Below, in pieces: positions 37,741 through 45,396 of a stretch of DNA of 64,000 bases. The first letter of the stretch is position 1. Every line of letters starts with the position of its first letter. A program made the position numbers and the translations under genes. The notes under the pieces were generated by a model that did no database searches, was not told the DNA's origin, and saw only the letters and a program-made list of their open reading frames with translations. Origin of the DNA: Burkholderia lata (GTDB lineage: Bacteria; Pseudomonadota; Gammaproteobacteria; Burkholderiales; Burkholderiaceae); NCBI RefSeq assembly GCF_000012945.1, contig NC_007511.1:3224001-3288000 (forward strand), written 5' to 3'.

Positions 37741-37935
37741 TTATGGTCTGTGGACGCCTTCGCCCGATTCGCCCCGTTCCTCGATTGCCTGCTTCCATTC
37801 GGTGATCGCGCGCCGCTTCTGCAGGGGCGACATGATCAGGAATTCATTCATCCTGCCGAGGAAATCCCTTCTGGACTTCTCGGGAAGCGTGGCGAAATCG
37901 AGCAACATCACGAAGACTTTCACCATGTAGCGCAC
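37741..37935 (-). CDS. small conserved-looking protein of unknown function between cbl-type regulators
   Basis: A 64-residue frame from GTG, preceded at good spacing by GAGGGGAAG; an ATG three codons later also fits. The sequence has real protein character: a hydrophobic start (VKVFVMLLDFATLPEKSRRD) and then a charged helical part (SPLQKRRAITEWKQAIEERG). There is no signal peptide or recognised domain. It follows the CblT-like kinase gene by 110 bp on the same strand, so it may be the last gene of that transcript and an accessory to signalling. I cannot assign a function. Confidence 0.6.
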   Translation of the reverse strand: MRYMVKVFVMLLDFATLPEKSRRDFLGRMNEFLIMSPLQKRRAITEWKQAIEERGESGEGVHRP

Positions 37936-38044
37936 GGTCTTCCCCTCTTCTCACCTGATTGATCTGCGCCGCCGTTGCCGATGCGTCGCGCTGCCTTCCC
38001 TTCTTCGGACCTCGTCGTCACTCCCCACGACAGTCGACACGTGT

Positions 38045-41000
38045 TCATACCGTGCCGCCGTGTGCGAAGCGCGCGACGTCCTGTTCTTTTCCAACTCCCT
38101 GCTCCGGTGCACCACGCCGTCGAGCGATGTCTGCCAATGCGCCGCGCAGATGCGCGAGCGTTACCGGTTTCGTCAGCACGCAGTCGATTCCCGCGTCCGC
38201 ATACCGCCGCCGGTCGACGGGCGCGACATGCGACGTCACGACGACCACGTCGCTGCCCATGCCGAGCGCGCGCACGGCGTTCGCCAGCGAGCAGACCGGC
38301 ATGTCCGGCAGGCTGGCATCCACCAGCAGCACGTGCCACGCGCCGGTGGCCAGCAGGTCGAGCGCCGCTTCTGCCGAATGGGCCGCCTGCACCTCGCAGC
38401 CCAGCACGTGCAGTTGCTCCCGCAACAACGTGCTGCTGACGGAATCGATGCCGGCGAGTACCACGCGCCATGCGTCCGGACGAACGGCTTCCACGTGCGT
38501 ACTCGCCGGCCGTTGCGTGGCAGGGACGCCGGTGTCGGTCATCGCTTTCGCCAGGGCAGCCTTGAAACCGCCCAGCGCATAACTCGACACACGTATCGTC
38601 CTGCCCGCCCGGTACGCTTGCGGCGGGCCGTCCGGCGTAGCGAGCACGACAGGGCAGTCGCCGCCCAGGCTGTCGAGCTCCGCGCGCGACCACGCATCCG
38701 AATCGCCGAACAGCACGATCGCGGCGGCCCGCGCACGACGGTCGGCCGGAATCCGCGCCGGGCGATCGTACACGTCGACGTCGAAGCCCCAGGCACGCAA
38801 ATGTGGCAACGCGAAGCGCTGCCATTCGGTGCGCGCGACGACGATCACCGGCACACGCGCGCCGCGCGCGGGTTGCGCGCCGAGCGGCATGACCGCCACG
38901 CCGAGCGGCACCGTCAACGTGAAACGGCTGCCGGTGCCCGGCACGCTCGCCACGTCGATCCGTCCGCCCATCGCGGCCGCGAGGCGATCGCACAGCGCAA
39001 GCCCGAGCCCGGTGCCGCCATAGCGGCGCGTGATCGACGCATCAACTTGCGAGAACGCCTTGAACAGCTTGTGCCGATCGGCGCCCGCGATGCCGATGCC
39101 GGTGTCCTCGACCGCGATCGACAGCTCGGCGTCGCCGCATCCGGCCGACGCCACCGACACGCGCACCAGCACGTGCCCGCTGGCGGTGAACTTGATCGCG
39201 TTGCTCAGCAGGTTGCCGAGCACCTGCCCGAGCCGGGTCGGGTCGCCGCGCATCCGCTGCGCGTCGCTCGCATCGATTTCGCAGAACAGCGACAACCCCT
39301 TCGCCTTCGCGACCGGCGCGAACGCGCCGAGCGTGCGCTCGATCACGCCGATCACGTCGAACTCGATCGCCTCGACCGTCATCGCCCCCGCTTCGATCTT
39401 CGAGAAATCGAGGATGTCGCTGACGAGGCCGAGCAGCCCCGACGCGGCCGCTCGCAGCGTCTGCACGCGGCCGTGCTGCGACGCATCCAGCGCGGAACGG
39501 TCGAGCAGTTCGAGATTGCCGAGGATCACGTTCAGCGGCGTGCGGATTTCATGCGTGATCGCCGCCAGGAACGACGACTTGGCCGCGTTCGCCGAATCAG
39601 CCGCGCGCACCGCTTCCTCGAGCTGCTGAACGAGTTGCCGCCGTGCAGTGACGTCGGCGACCGCGACGATCAGCACATCGATCTCCTGGTAACGCGCGCC
39701 GCACGCGCTCACCTCGAGATGCAGCGGCGCGGCGCCGGCATCCGCCTCGGCCAGCACGAAATCGGTCTGCAGCGTGCCGCCGGCCGCGCCGCCCGCGATG
39801 AACGCGTCGTAGCGCGCCACCGCCTGCGCGGACAGCGCACGGTAGTCGCTGCCGAGCCGCGCGATCATCTCGGCCAGCGCGGGGCTGACGAGCATGAAAT
39901 GGCCATCGGCGCGCGAGATCAGGCCGAGGCCGATCGGCGCCGTCTCGATCACGCTGCGGCACAGCGCTTCGCTGTCGAACACGCGCTGCGAGCGTGCATA
40001 GACGGACGCGAACACCCGGCGATGGAAGCGCACGAGCAGGATCCACATGATCGCGATGGTGAGCAGCGATGCGCCGAGCAGCAGGCTCGCACGCCACGCG
40101 ACGTTCGCGACGACGTCCGTCCACGGCAATGCATATGCCAGCGTCCAGCCCGTTGCATCGAGTGTGCCGTGGAAGATCACGAAGCCGTCGCGGAACGCGG
40201 CCTGCTCGGGCTTCGTGCGGTCGCGCGACGGATCGAGCGCCAGCAGGCGGCCGGTGCGCGCTTCATCGCCGGCCACGCCGGGGCTCGCCGCGACGAGTTG
40301 GTTGTCGCCGGTCGTCACGAAGAACACGCCGTCGACCGGATGCTCGGGCTGCCACGACAGCAGATGCTCGGGCGCGTATTCGGTGACGATCACCGCGAAC
40401 GGTTCGCCGTCGACCTGCGCTTGCGCGGCAAGCCGGATGCGCGCGGCGCCCGATATCGGATCGATGAACGGCGGCAACCAGTGCACGTGCGGGCGACCGG
40501 TGGTGCTGCGCCCCTGCACCGGGCTGGCGCCGAAATCGATCCGCAGCGCCTCCATCACCTGCACGCGGCCCTCCGGGGTCGCGAGCGCGCCGCCGCCGGC
40601 GCCCGAATCCGGCACGAGCCCGAGCAGGCTCGCGCGCGTGCTGTAGTGATAGCCGACGAGCGTCTGCCCGCGATTGATCGAACTCGCCGCGCAGATGCGC
40701 GCCAGCAGCACCGACAACGACAGGTAGCGGGCCACCTCGGTGCGGTCGGCGGGCTGCTTCGATACGCCGAACACGACGGACGGATAAGGCTTGATCGCGG
40801 TACGCTCGCCCGCGTCATAGAACGCATCGACGACGCTGTCGGGCACCGGCCCGGTTTCCCGCCAGATCAGCTGTGCATTGGTCACGCCGTTGCGGAACGA
40901 CGTCTCGCTCACCTTGATCTCGTTGAGCGTCTGCACCATGCCCGTCAGGAAGTTGTGCCGCTCGCCATCGAGATAGCCATACACGATCGAACCCATCCCG

Positions 41001-41143
41001 AGCGCGCAGGCGATCAGGATCAGGATCGTGACGACGATCCCTCCGCCGAACACCGAGATGTTCTGATAGCGGCGAATGGATTGGAGCGGACTGTATGGCA
41101 TGTCGCAATGCGACGACGCCGGGGCACCGGGACGCTTCTGCAT
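38045..41143 (-). CDS. hybrid sensor histidine kinase, CblT-like (RcsC-type layout)
   Basis: A 1032-residue membrane kinase. Helices near 33-55 and 352-372 flank a large periplasmic sensor region. A PAS-like part (about 395-500) precedes HisKA with His531 in AAITHEIRTPLNVILG and the HATPase (EDTGIGIAG, YGGTGLGLAL). A degenerate receiver-like segment (about 762-870) comes next, then a C-terminal receiver with Asp942 (LLVDASLPDM) and the conserved Lys in VLTKPV. That receiver lacks the usual acidic pair at its start (LAGID instead), and there is no HPt. This resembles RcsC and may need the CblS-like HPt. It lies beside the CblR- and CblS-like genes as in cable-pilus regulation. Confidence 0.88.
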   Translation of the reverse strand: MQKRPGAPASSHCDMPYSPLQSIRRYQNISVFGGGIVVTILILIACALGMGSIVYGYLDGERHNFLTGMVQTLNEIKVSETSFRNGVTNAQLIWRETGPVPDSVVDAFYDAGERTAIKPYPSVVFGVSKQPADRTEVARYLSLSVLLARICAASSINRGQTLVGYHYSTRASLLGLVPDSGAGGGALATPEGRVQVMEALRIDFGASPVQGRSTTGRPHVHWLPPFIDPISGAARIRLAAQAQVDGEPFAVIVTEYAPEHLLSWQPEHPVDGVFFVTTGDNQLVAASPGVAGDEARTGRLLALDPSRDRTKPEQAAFRDGFVIFHGTLDATGWTLAYALPWTDVVANVAWRASLLLGASLLTIAIMWILLVRFHRRVFASVYARSQRVFDSEALCRSVIETAPIGLGLISRADGHFMLVSPALAEMIARLGSDYRALSAQAVARYDAFIAGGAAGGTLQTDFVLAEADAGAAPLHLEVSACGARYQEIDVLIVAVADVTARRQLVQQLEEAVRAADSANAAKSSFLAAITHEIRTPLNVILGNLELLDRSALDASQHGRVQTLRAAASGLLGLVSDILDFSKIEAGAMTVEAIEFDVIGVIERTLGAFAPVAKAKGLSLFCEIDASDAQRMRGDPTRLGQVLGNLLSNAIKFTASGHVLVRVSVASAGCGDAELSIAVEDTGIGIAGADRHKLFKAFSQVDASITRRYGGTGLGLALCDRLAAAMGGRIDVASVPGTGSRFTLTVPLGVAVMPLGAQPARGARVPVIVVARTEWQRFALPHLRAWGFDVDVYDRPARIPADRRARAAAIVLFGDSDAWSRAELDSLGGDCPVVLATPDGPPQAYRAGRTIRVSSYALGGFKAALAKAMTDTGVPATQRPASTHVEAVRPDAWRVVLAGIDSVSSTLLREQLHVLGCEVQAAHSAEAALDLLATGAWHVLLVDASLPDMPVCSLANAVRALGMGSDVVVVTSHVAPVDRRRYADAGIDCVLTKPVTLAHLRGALADIARRRGAPEQGVGKEQDVARFAHGGTV

Positions 41144-41237
41144 CCGGCTCCGGTATCGCGGACGAAAGTGGCCCAGGGGATTGGAATGCCACGATCATGC
41201 CAAACGACTTTCCTAAAATCAGTCCGGAATGAACGGT

Positions 41238-41253
41238 TTAGTACAAGTCCAAT
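41238..41253 (-). promoter_or_regulatory. GTAC-type box upstream of the CblT-like kinase
   Basis: TTAGTACAAGTCCAAT on the plus strand. Ten bases (TAGTACAAGT) are identical to box 1 of the fimbrial operon; the second half-site has one change. It is about 95 bp upstream of the kinase start, consistent with autoregulation by the system. It is followed by AATATTC, as is the box at 8545-8560. Confidence 0.4.
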
Positions 41254-41353
41254 ATTCTTGGATTCGGATTTGGAACTTGAACGAAATCCGCGTCCCGATT
41301 CGATCGACGAGGGTCAGGACGACGTTCATGATTGCCGGATCTGCGCCGGATGC

Positions 41354-41395
41354 AAAAAAGCGGGGGAGCGCCGTTCTCCGACGCTCGCCCCGCTT
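41354..41395 (-). terminator. Rho-independent terminator after the repeat lipoprotein gene
   Basis: AAGCGGGG-GAGCG pairs with CGCTC-G-CCCCGCTT around an 11-nt loop; on the minus strand six T residues follow. It lies 45 bp after the stop at 41440 and separates the lipoprotein operon from the CblT-like gene. Confidence 0.85.
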
Positions 41396-41439
41396 CAAAA
41401 CAATGCCCGGCCGGCGGCTGTCGCAGCCGCCTGGTTCGC

Positions 41440-42468
41440 TCAGTTCTGCGTGAGCGGATTCAGCGTCGTGCACAGGAAGCCCGTGCAGTTCTTTGGTGTG
41501 AAATAGAACGATGCCATCGCGAGCGGCGGCGTGGTGCCGAGCGCGATGTCGCTCAAGTACGCGCTGCCCTGCCCGCCGAACGTGTTCGACTGCTGGACGA
41601 AGCTCGCGCCGGTCGACTGGATCGCGGCCGACTGGTACGTGAAGGTCGGCGATTGCGTCTGGTCCTTCACGTAGACCCACGAGATCGCCATGCCGAACGC
41701 CATCGCGCCCTTCGCGCGATAGCCCTTCGCCCCTTCGCTGTTGGCCTGCGCGATGAAGTCGCTGACGGTCGACGTCGGTGCCAGCGCATCGTACGTATAG
41801 GTCGCGCTCGACGCGTTGTTCTTCATGTAGATGTTCGCCTGCACCGACGCCACCGCGATCGGCCCCAGGAACCAGTAGCCCGACTGGCCCTGGCCGTTCG
41901 CCTGCGTGAGGAACGCGTTGGCATCGGCCGGCAGGCCCGTCGTCGCGTACGTATAGGTGGCCGACGATCCACCGTCCTTGCGATAAAGATCGCCGTACGT
42001 GAGCGGGCCTTCGTAGCGGTAGCCGCTCGCCCCTTGCGCATTGGCCGTGTTGACGAAAGACGTCATGTCGGCCGGGGCGTTCTGCAACTGGTACGTATAG
42101 GTCTGCACGGTGCCGTCGTTCACGAAGATCGACTGCGTCCCGCCGTTGCTCGCGCTGTAGTAGTAGTCGCCCAGATAGCGGTAGCCCTTCGCGCCTTCGC
42201 TGTTGACCAGCGTCAGGAAGCTCGCCTTGTCGGCCGCGACAGGCTGCGCCTCGTAGCGCCACGTCAGCGTTCCGCCGCCCGAGCCACCGGAACCGCCCGA
42301 ACCGCCGCTGCCGCCGCTTCCCGTGCCGCCCGACCCCGTGCCGCCGGTCCCACCCGTGCCGCCGTTGTTGCTCGAGCCCGATCCACCGGACGCCGCGGGC
42401 GAGGAATCGTCGCCGCCGCAAGCGGTCAGCGCCAGACAGGTCAATGCGATCAGAGCAACGGCTTTCAT
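41440..42468 (-). CDS. Gly-rich lipoprotein with five internal repeats, function unknown
   Basis: A 342-residue lipoprotein. GAGGTGA fixes the ATG start MKAVALIALTCLALTAC, whose LTAC is the lipobox. After it comes a Ser/Gly linker of about 45 residues (blocks of GGTGG and GGSGG). The body is five repeats of about 50 residues. Each starts with a hydrophobic-Asn pattern such as FLTLVNSEGAKGYRYLGD, FVNTANAQGASGYRYEGP or FIAQANSEGAKGYRAKGA and ends in an aromatic strand such as ATYTYD. I do not recognise the family. Repeats with alternating aromatic strands suggest a beta-rich surface protein. It follows a CsgG-like gene and may be its partner or cargo; that is inference. Confidence 0.8.
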   Translation of the reverse strand: MKAVALIALTCLALTACGGDDSSPAASGGSGSSNNGGTGGTGGTGSGGTGSGGSGGSGGSGGSGGGTLTWRYEAQPVAADKASFLTLVNSEGAKGYRYLGDYYYSASNGGTQSIFVNDGTVQTYTYQLQNAPADMTSFVNTANAQGASGYRYEGPLTYGDLYRKDGGSSATYTYATTGLPADANAFLTQANGQGQSGYWFLGPIAVASVQANIYMKNNASSATYTYDALAPTSTVSDFIAQANSEGAKGYRAKGAMAFGMAISWVYVKDQTQSPTFTYQSAAIQSTGASFVQQSNTFGGQGSAYLSDIALGTTPPLAMASFYFTPKNCTGFLCTTLNPLTQN

Positions 42469-42553
42469 CGGGATCACCTCAATGCAAAAAGGACGAACGA
42501 AGCCGGTACGCGCGGATCACGCCGCGCGCACGGACAATCAGGAATCACGAACC

Positions 42554-42575
42554 GGCCGGCGGCGCACCGCCGGCC
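42554..42575 (-). terminator. GC hairpin after the CsgG-like gene
   Basis: A perfect 9-bp stem GGCCGGCGG/CCGCCGGCC with a 4-nt loop, 11 bp after the stop of the CsgG-like gene. It lacks a U-tract, so it may attenuate rather than end transcription into the repeat lipoprotein. Confidence 0.4.
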
Positions 42576-42585
42576 CGGGGGAACG

Positions 42586-43413
42586 TCAGTTGACCTGGAG
42601 CTGGCCACCGCGGCCGAGGCCGCCCTTGACGTCCTGCGCCTTGTAGCTTCGCAGTGCAACGACCATCTTGTTGTACGCGTCGATGAACGCGACGACCGTC
42701 GCCTTGCCTTCCGGCGTCGACGAGAAGCCGGCGAGCGCACCGCCCACGCCGCCGCCGAAGCCGCCCAGCGCCGCGCCGTAGTTGGTCGCTGTCGAGCTGC
42801 CTTCCGACGCCGCGATCTGCACGGCCGAGCGCACGTCGAACAGCGTCAGCGTGACGACCGATGCCTTCGTCTGCAGGTGGCCGGCCACCGCCGCGACCGC
42901 GCTGTTGCCGATCAGCCCGCCGATCATGCTGCCGATGCCGCCGATCGGCGAATCGTTGATGACGATCTGCGGTTCCATGTAATAGTCGGCCGCGACGCGC
43001 TGGCCCTTCTGCTGCTTCGAGCCCGCGCGGTATTCGCCCGAGTTGCGCTGCAGCTGCGTGATGCGCGACAGGCGCGCGTCGCTCTTCTGGTTGCCGATCG
43101 ACGTGATCACGAAGCAGTTCGACTGCTGCACGGCCAGGCGCAGCAGCGGGTCGATCGTCGTCATCTTCGTCGCGCTGCCGAACGGGCCCCACCAGTCGGC
43201 GTTGCGGCCGTCATCGACGGCGATCGTGCCGAGCGGCGACGTGCAGCGCTGCAGCCCCGAATCGGCGCCGGCGCTCGTGCCGCCCGCGGCGGCACCGGTC
43301 ACGCCCGCGTTCTGGCCGCCGGGCGTCACCACGCCGCCGCAGCCCGTGACGGACGCGCAAAGCGCTGCCACCAGCGCACCTTGAGTGAGACGTTGGGAAA
43401 GGATGGTCTTCAT
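42586..43413 (-). CDS. CsgG/HfaB-like outer-membrane lipoprotein
   Basis: A 275-residue lipoprotein (lipobox VTGC, Cys about residue 25). The order of motifs follows CsgG: an opening strand LGTIAVDD, then LRLAVQQSNCFVITSIG, the VAADYYMEPQIV strand, VVTLTLFDVRSAVQIAASEG (matching the CsgG segment on a shared nucleator strand) and a C-terminal helix GKATVVAFIDAYNKMV. Two Gly-rich stretches (GGIGSMIGGLIG and GGFGGGVGGALAG) are unusual. CsgG-type proteins form oligomeric outer-membrane pores for curli or holdfast export. There are no curli subunit genes here, so the substrate is open. It is flanked by two other lipoprotein genes. Confidence 0.68.
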   Translation of the reverse strand: MKTILSQRLTQGALVAALCASVTGCGGVVTPGGQNAGVTGAAAGGTSAGADSGLQRCTSPLGTIAVDDGRNADWWGPFGSATKMTTIDPLLRLAVQQSNCFVITSIGNQKSDARLSRITQLQRNSGEYRAGSKQQKGQRVAADYYMEPQIVINDSPIGGIGSMIGGLIGNSAVAAVAGHLQTKASVVTLTLFDVRSAVQIAASEGSSTATNYGAALGGFGGGVGGALAGFSSTPEGKATVVAFIDAYNKMVVALRSYKAQDVKGGLGRGGQLQVN

Positions 43414-43533
43414 GTCGTTGTCGATCGATTAGAGTCGTTGTTCGGCTTATGTGTTCGTGCGAACTTCGATAAGCCCCCCGGCTGGCGCGCGATGGTGGTC
43501 TCCCCGCTGCTGCCCCCGTTGCTTCAGGCCCGG

Positions 43534-44121
43534 TCAGTAGTACCAGTACGTCTGCTGCCAGACGCCGTAGTACGGATAGCCCGAGTACCAGTAGCCGTAA
43601 TAGCGGTCACGCCATTCCGTGCGCCATTTCCAGTCTTCTTCGTCTTCTTTCTTCGCCTTGCGCGCCAAGTCGAGCAGCTTCTTCGACTCCTTGTCGCCAC
43701 GGCCGGCCGCGATCGACAGCCACTTCTCCGCTTCACGCGCGTCGGAGCCCATTTCCTCGAGGCCGAACAGGTAGAAACTGCCGAGCGCCTTCTGCGCCTG
43801 CAGGTCGCCACGCTCGGCGGCCTCGCGCATCCACTTGAGTGCCTGGTAGCTGTCCTGGCGCACGCCGTCGCCGCGGAAATAACGCAGGCCGAGGTCGTAG
43901 GCGGCCTTCGGCTGGGTCTTCGCGGTCTGCTTCAGCGCAGCGATGCGCGGGCTTTCCTGGTCTTCCGAATCGTCCCTTTTTTGATAGGACACCTGATCTT
44001 TAGGACGGTCGGAACAACCTGTGTCGTCGCAGATCCGCACCGTGTTGCTGGTGACGGACGGATCCTGCGCGCACGCGGCCAATAGCAACAGCAGCCCCGG
44101 TGCGAGTAAACGGCGGTACAT
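43534..44121 (-). CDS. Sel1-repeat lipoprotein with tyrosine-rich C-terminus
   Basis: A 195-residue lipoprotein. The ATG (MYRRLLAPG) is chosen because AGGAAGG precedes it; a GTG five codons upstream lacks such a site. The lipobox is LAAC. Two Sel1/TPR-like repeats follow (AAYDLGLRYFRGDGVRQDSYQALKWM is split across the first; then LGSFYLFGLEEMGSDAREAEKWLSIA). After a charged segment the last 25 residues contain many Tyr and Trp (RYYGYWYSGYPYYG and a final WYY). Sel1 proteins scaffold complexes; the aromatic tail is unusual. It is the first gene of the three-lipoprotein row. Confidence 0.82.
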   Translation of the reverse strand: MYRRLLAPGLLLLLAACAQDPSVTSNTVRICDDTGCSDRPKDQVSYQKRDDSEDQESPRIAALKQTAKTQPKAAYDLGLRYFRGDGVRQDSYQALKWMREAAERGDLQAQKALGSFYLFGLEEMGSDAREAEKWLSIAAGRGDKESKKLLDLARKAKKEDEEDWKWRTEWRDRYYGYWYSGYPYYGVWQQTYWYY

Positions 44122-44481
44122 TGTTACCTTCCTCAAGTTTTATTGGCGCCGCAATTCTTCGAGCTATCCCACCCCCGCGAGCTCGCACCCGGCGGCGCGC
44201 GGCGCAGCGGATACAATCCGCCGACGCCGACACGCACTCCAAGGCTCTCTCAGGTTCTCTCTTCGAATCGTTCAGTCACTGTTTCATTGTTGTCGCTTTT
44301 CGCTGTACCGACTGTTGTCGTCAATGATCTCCAAACATGACGCGACAAACAATAGTGACGTGGTGAGCAATAATAATGAAGAAAAATGGCATGTCAAGGT
44401 CATTCGCTTTTTCGAAGTTTGCGTGACACGTCAGTTTTGATATGCTCACCCTCGCCAAAAACCCCTGGAGACCCCATCGAG
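44122..44481. other. divergent control region, lipoprotein row / signalling operon
   Basis: 360 bp, AT-rich towards its right end (AATAATAATGAAGAAAAATGG near 44368-44390). A sigma-70-like promoter for the response regulator gene lies at 44419-44446. A promoter for the leftward lipoprotein genes is expected but I could not pick one out. No GTAC-type box. Confidence 0.5.
44419..44446 (+). promoter_or_regulatory. sigma-70-like promoter of the response-regulator operon
   Basis: TTGCGT, 16-bp spacer, TATGCT, ending 35 bp before the ATG at 44482. An inverted element (GTGACACGTCAG) lies inside the spacer and could bind a regulator. Confidence 0.45.
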
Positions 44482-45354
44482 ATGTCCACCACCGAGCAGG
44501 CCAACGTCGATCTGATCACCGCCAACAAGGTGCGCGACCTATTGAACCGGAACGGCATTCCGCCGCGAAGTCACAACACGACGATCGCGAACGTGCTCGG
44601 CCTGAGCTTCTCGGTCGTCACGCGCAAGATGAAAGGCCTGATCCCGTGGAACCTGTCGCAATTGCAGGACATCGCGACGCACTTCGGCGTGCCGCCCGCG
44701 ATCCTGCTCGACGACAAGGGCACGCAGCCGGCCGCCGCCGAAATGATCGACGCGACGCTCGTGATCGAGTCGCGGCGCTTTCGCTGCCGCGCGGCGATCT
44801 CGACCAAGGCCAGTAGCCAGAGCGAGACGGATTTCGTCGCGCTGCAGTGGCAGGGCGAATGGCTCATCACCGAACGCGAGCACGCGCGCGAGGGCCGCAC
44901 GTATCCGGTCGACGTCATCGAGCTGCGCTCGACCCAGCCGAACGTGTATGCGGCGCGAATCGCCGTGGTCGACGATTCGCAGGATGTCGCCGAAACGGTG
45001 TGTGAATATTTCATCGAGAAAGGCGTGAACGCGATCCCGTATTTCGACGGCGCGGCGTTCCGCAAGGCACTGGAGGTCGAGGATTTCGACGGCTACATCC
45101 TCGACTGGATGCTCGGCGACCAGACCGCCGCCGAACTCGTGCGCGGCATCCGCTCGAGCGAGAACAGCGGCGCGCCGATCTTCCTGCTGACCGGCAAGAT
45201 CTCGACCGGCGAAGCCAGCGAGGACGAAATCGCGCACATCGTGTCGCACTACAACGCGCGCTGCGAGGAAAAGCCGGTGCGCCTGCCGATCCTGTTCGCC
45301 GAAGTGGCGCGCGAACTGAAGATCACGCTGCCGGCCACGGCCGCCGCGAACTGA
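44482..45354 (+). CDS. response regulator with N-terminal HTH (BetR-like domain)
   Basis: A 290-residue regulator in unusual order: DNA-binding domain first, receiver last. Residues about 10-75 form an HTH of the BetR type (VRDLLNRNGIPPRSHNTTIA, then VVTRKMKGLIPWNLSQLQ). A middle domain (about 88-155) has no clear family. The receiver (about 158-285) has VVDDSQDVAE and phospho-acceptor Asp208 in GYILDWMLGD. The start follows a GGAG-containing stretch 20 bp upstream. It heads an operon with a periplasmic oxidoreductase-fold protein and a hybrid kinase, which should be its phosphodonor. Confidence 0.88.
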   Translation: MSTTEQANVDLITANKVRDLLNRNGIPPRSHNTTIANVLGLSFSVVTRKMKGLIPWNLSQLQDIATHFGVPPAILLDDKGTQPAAAEMIDATLVIESRRFRCRAAISTKASSQSETDFVALQWQGEWLITEREHAREGRTYPVDVIELRSTQPNVYAARIAVVDDSQDVAETVCEYFIEKGVNAIPYFDGAAFRKALEVEDFDGYILDWMLGDQTAAELVRGIRSSENSGAPIFLLTGKISTGEASEDEIAHIVSHYNARCEEKPVRLPILFAEVARELKITLPATAAAN

Positions 45355-45396
45355 CACCACAACGACAAATCACCACCGCACGACCGAGGGCAAGAC

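Noticed and set aside
38060..41506. 1148-codon plus-strand frame opposite the CblT-like kinase
   Set aside because: Arg/His-rich shadow of the kinase gene.
43446..43477. Hairpin GGCTTAT/ATAAGCC between the Sel1 and CsgG-like genes as a terminator
   Set aside because: Long loop and no U-tract on the minus strand; the genes are probably co-transcribed.
41332..44085. 917-codon plus-strand frame opposite the three lipoprotein genes
   Set aside because: No protein character; lipoprotein signals, ribosome-binding sites and a terminator all support the minus strand.
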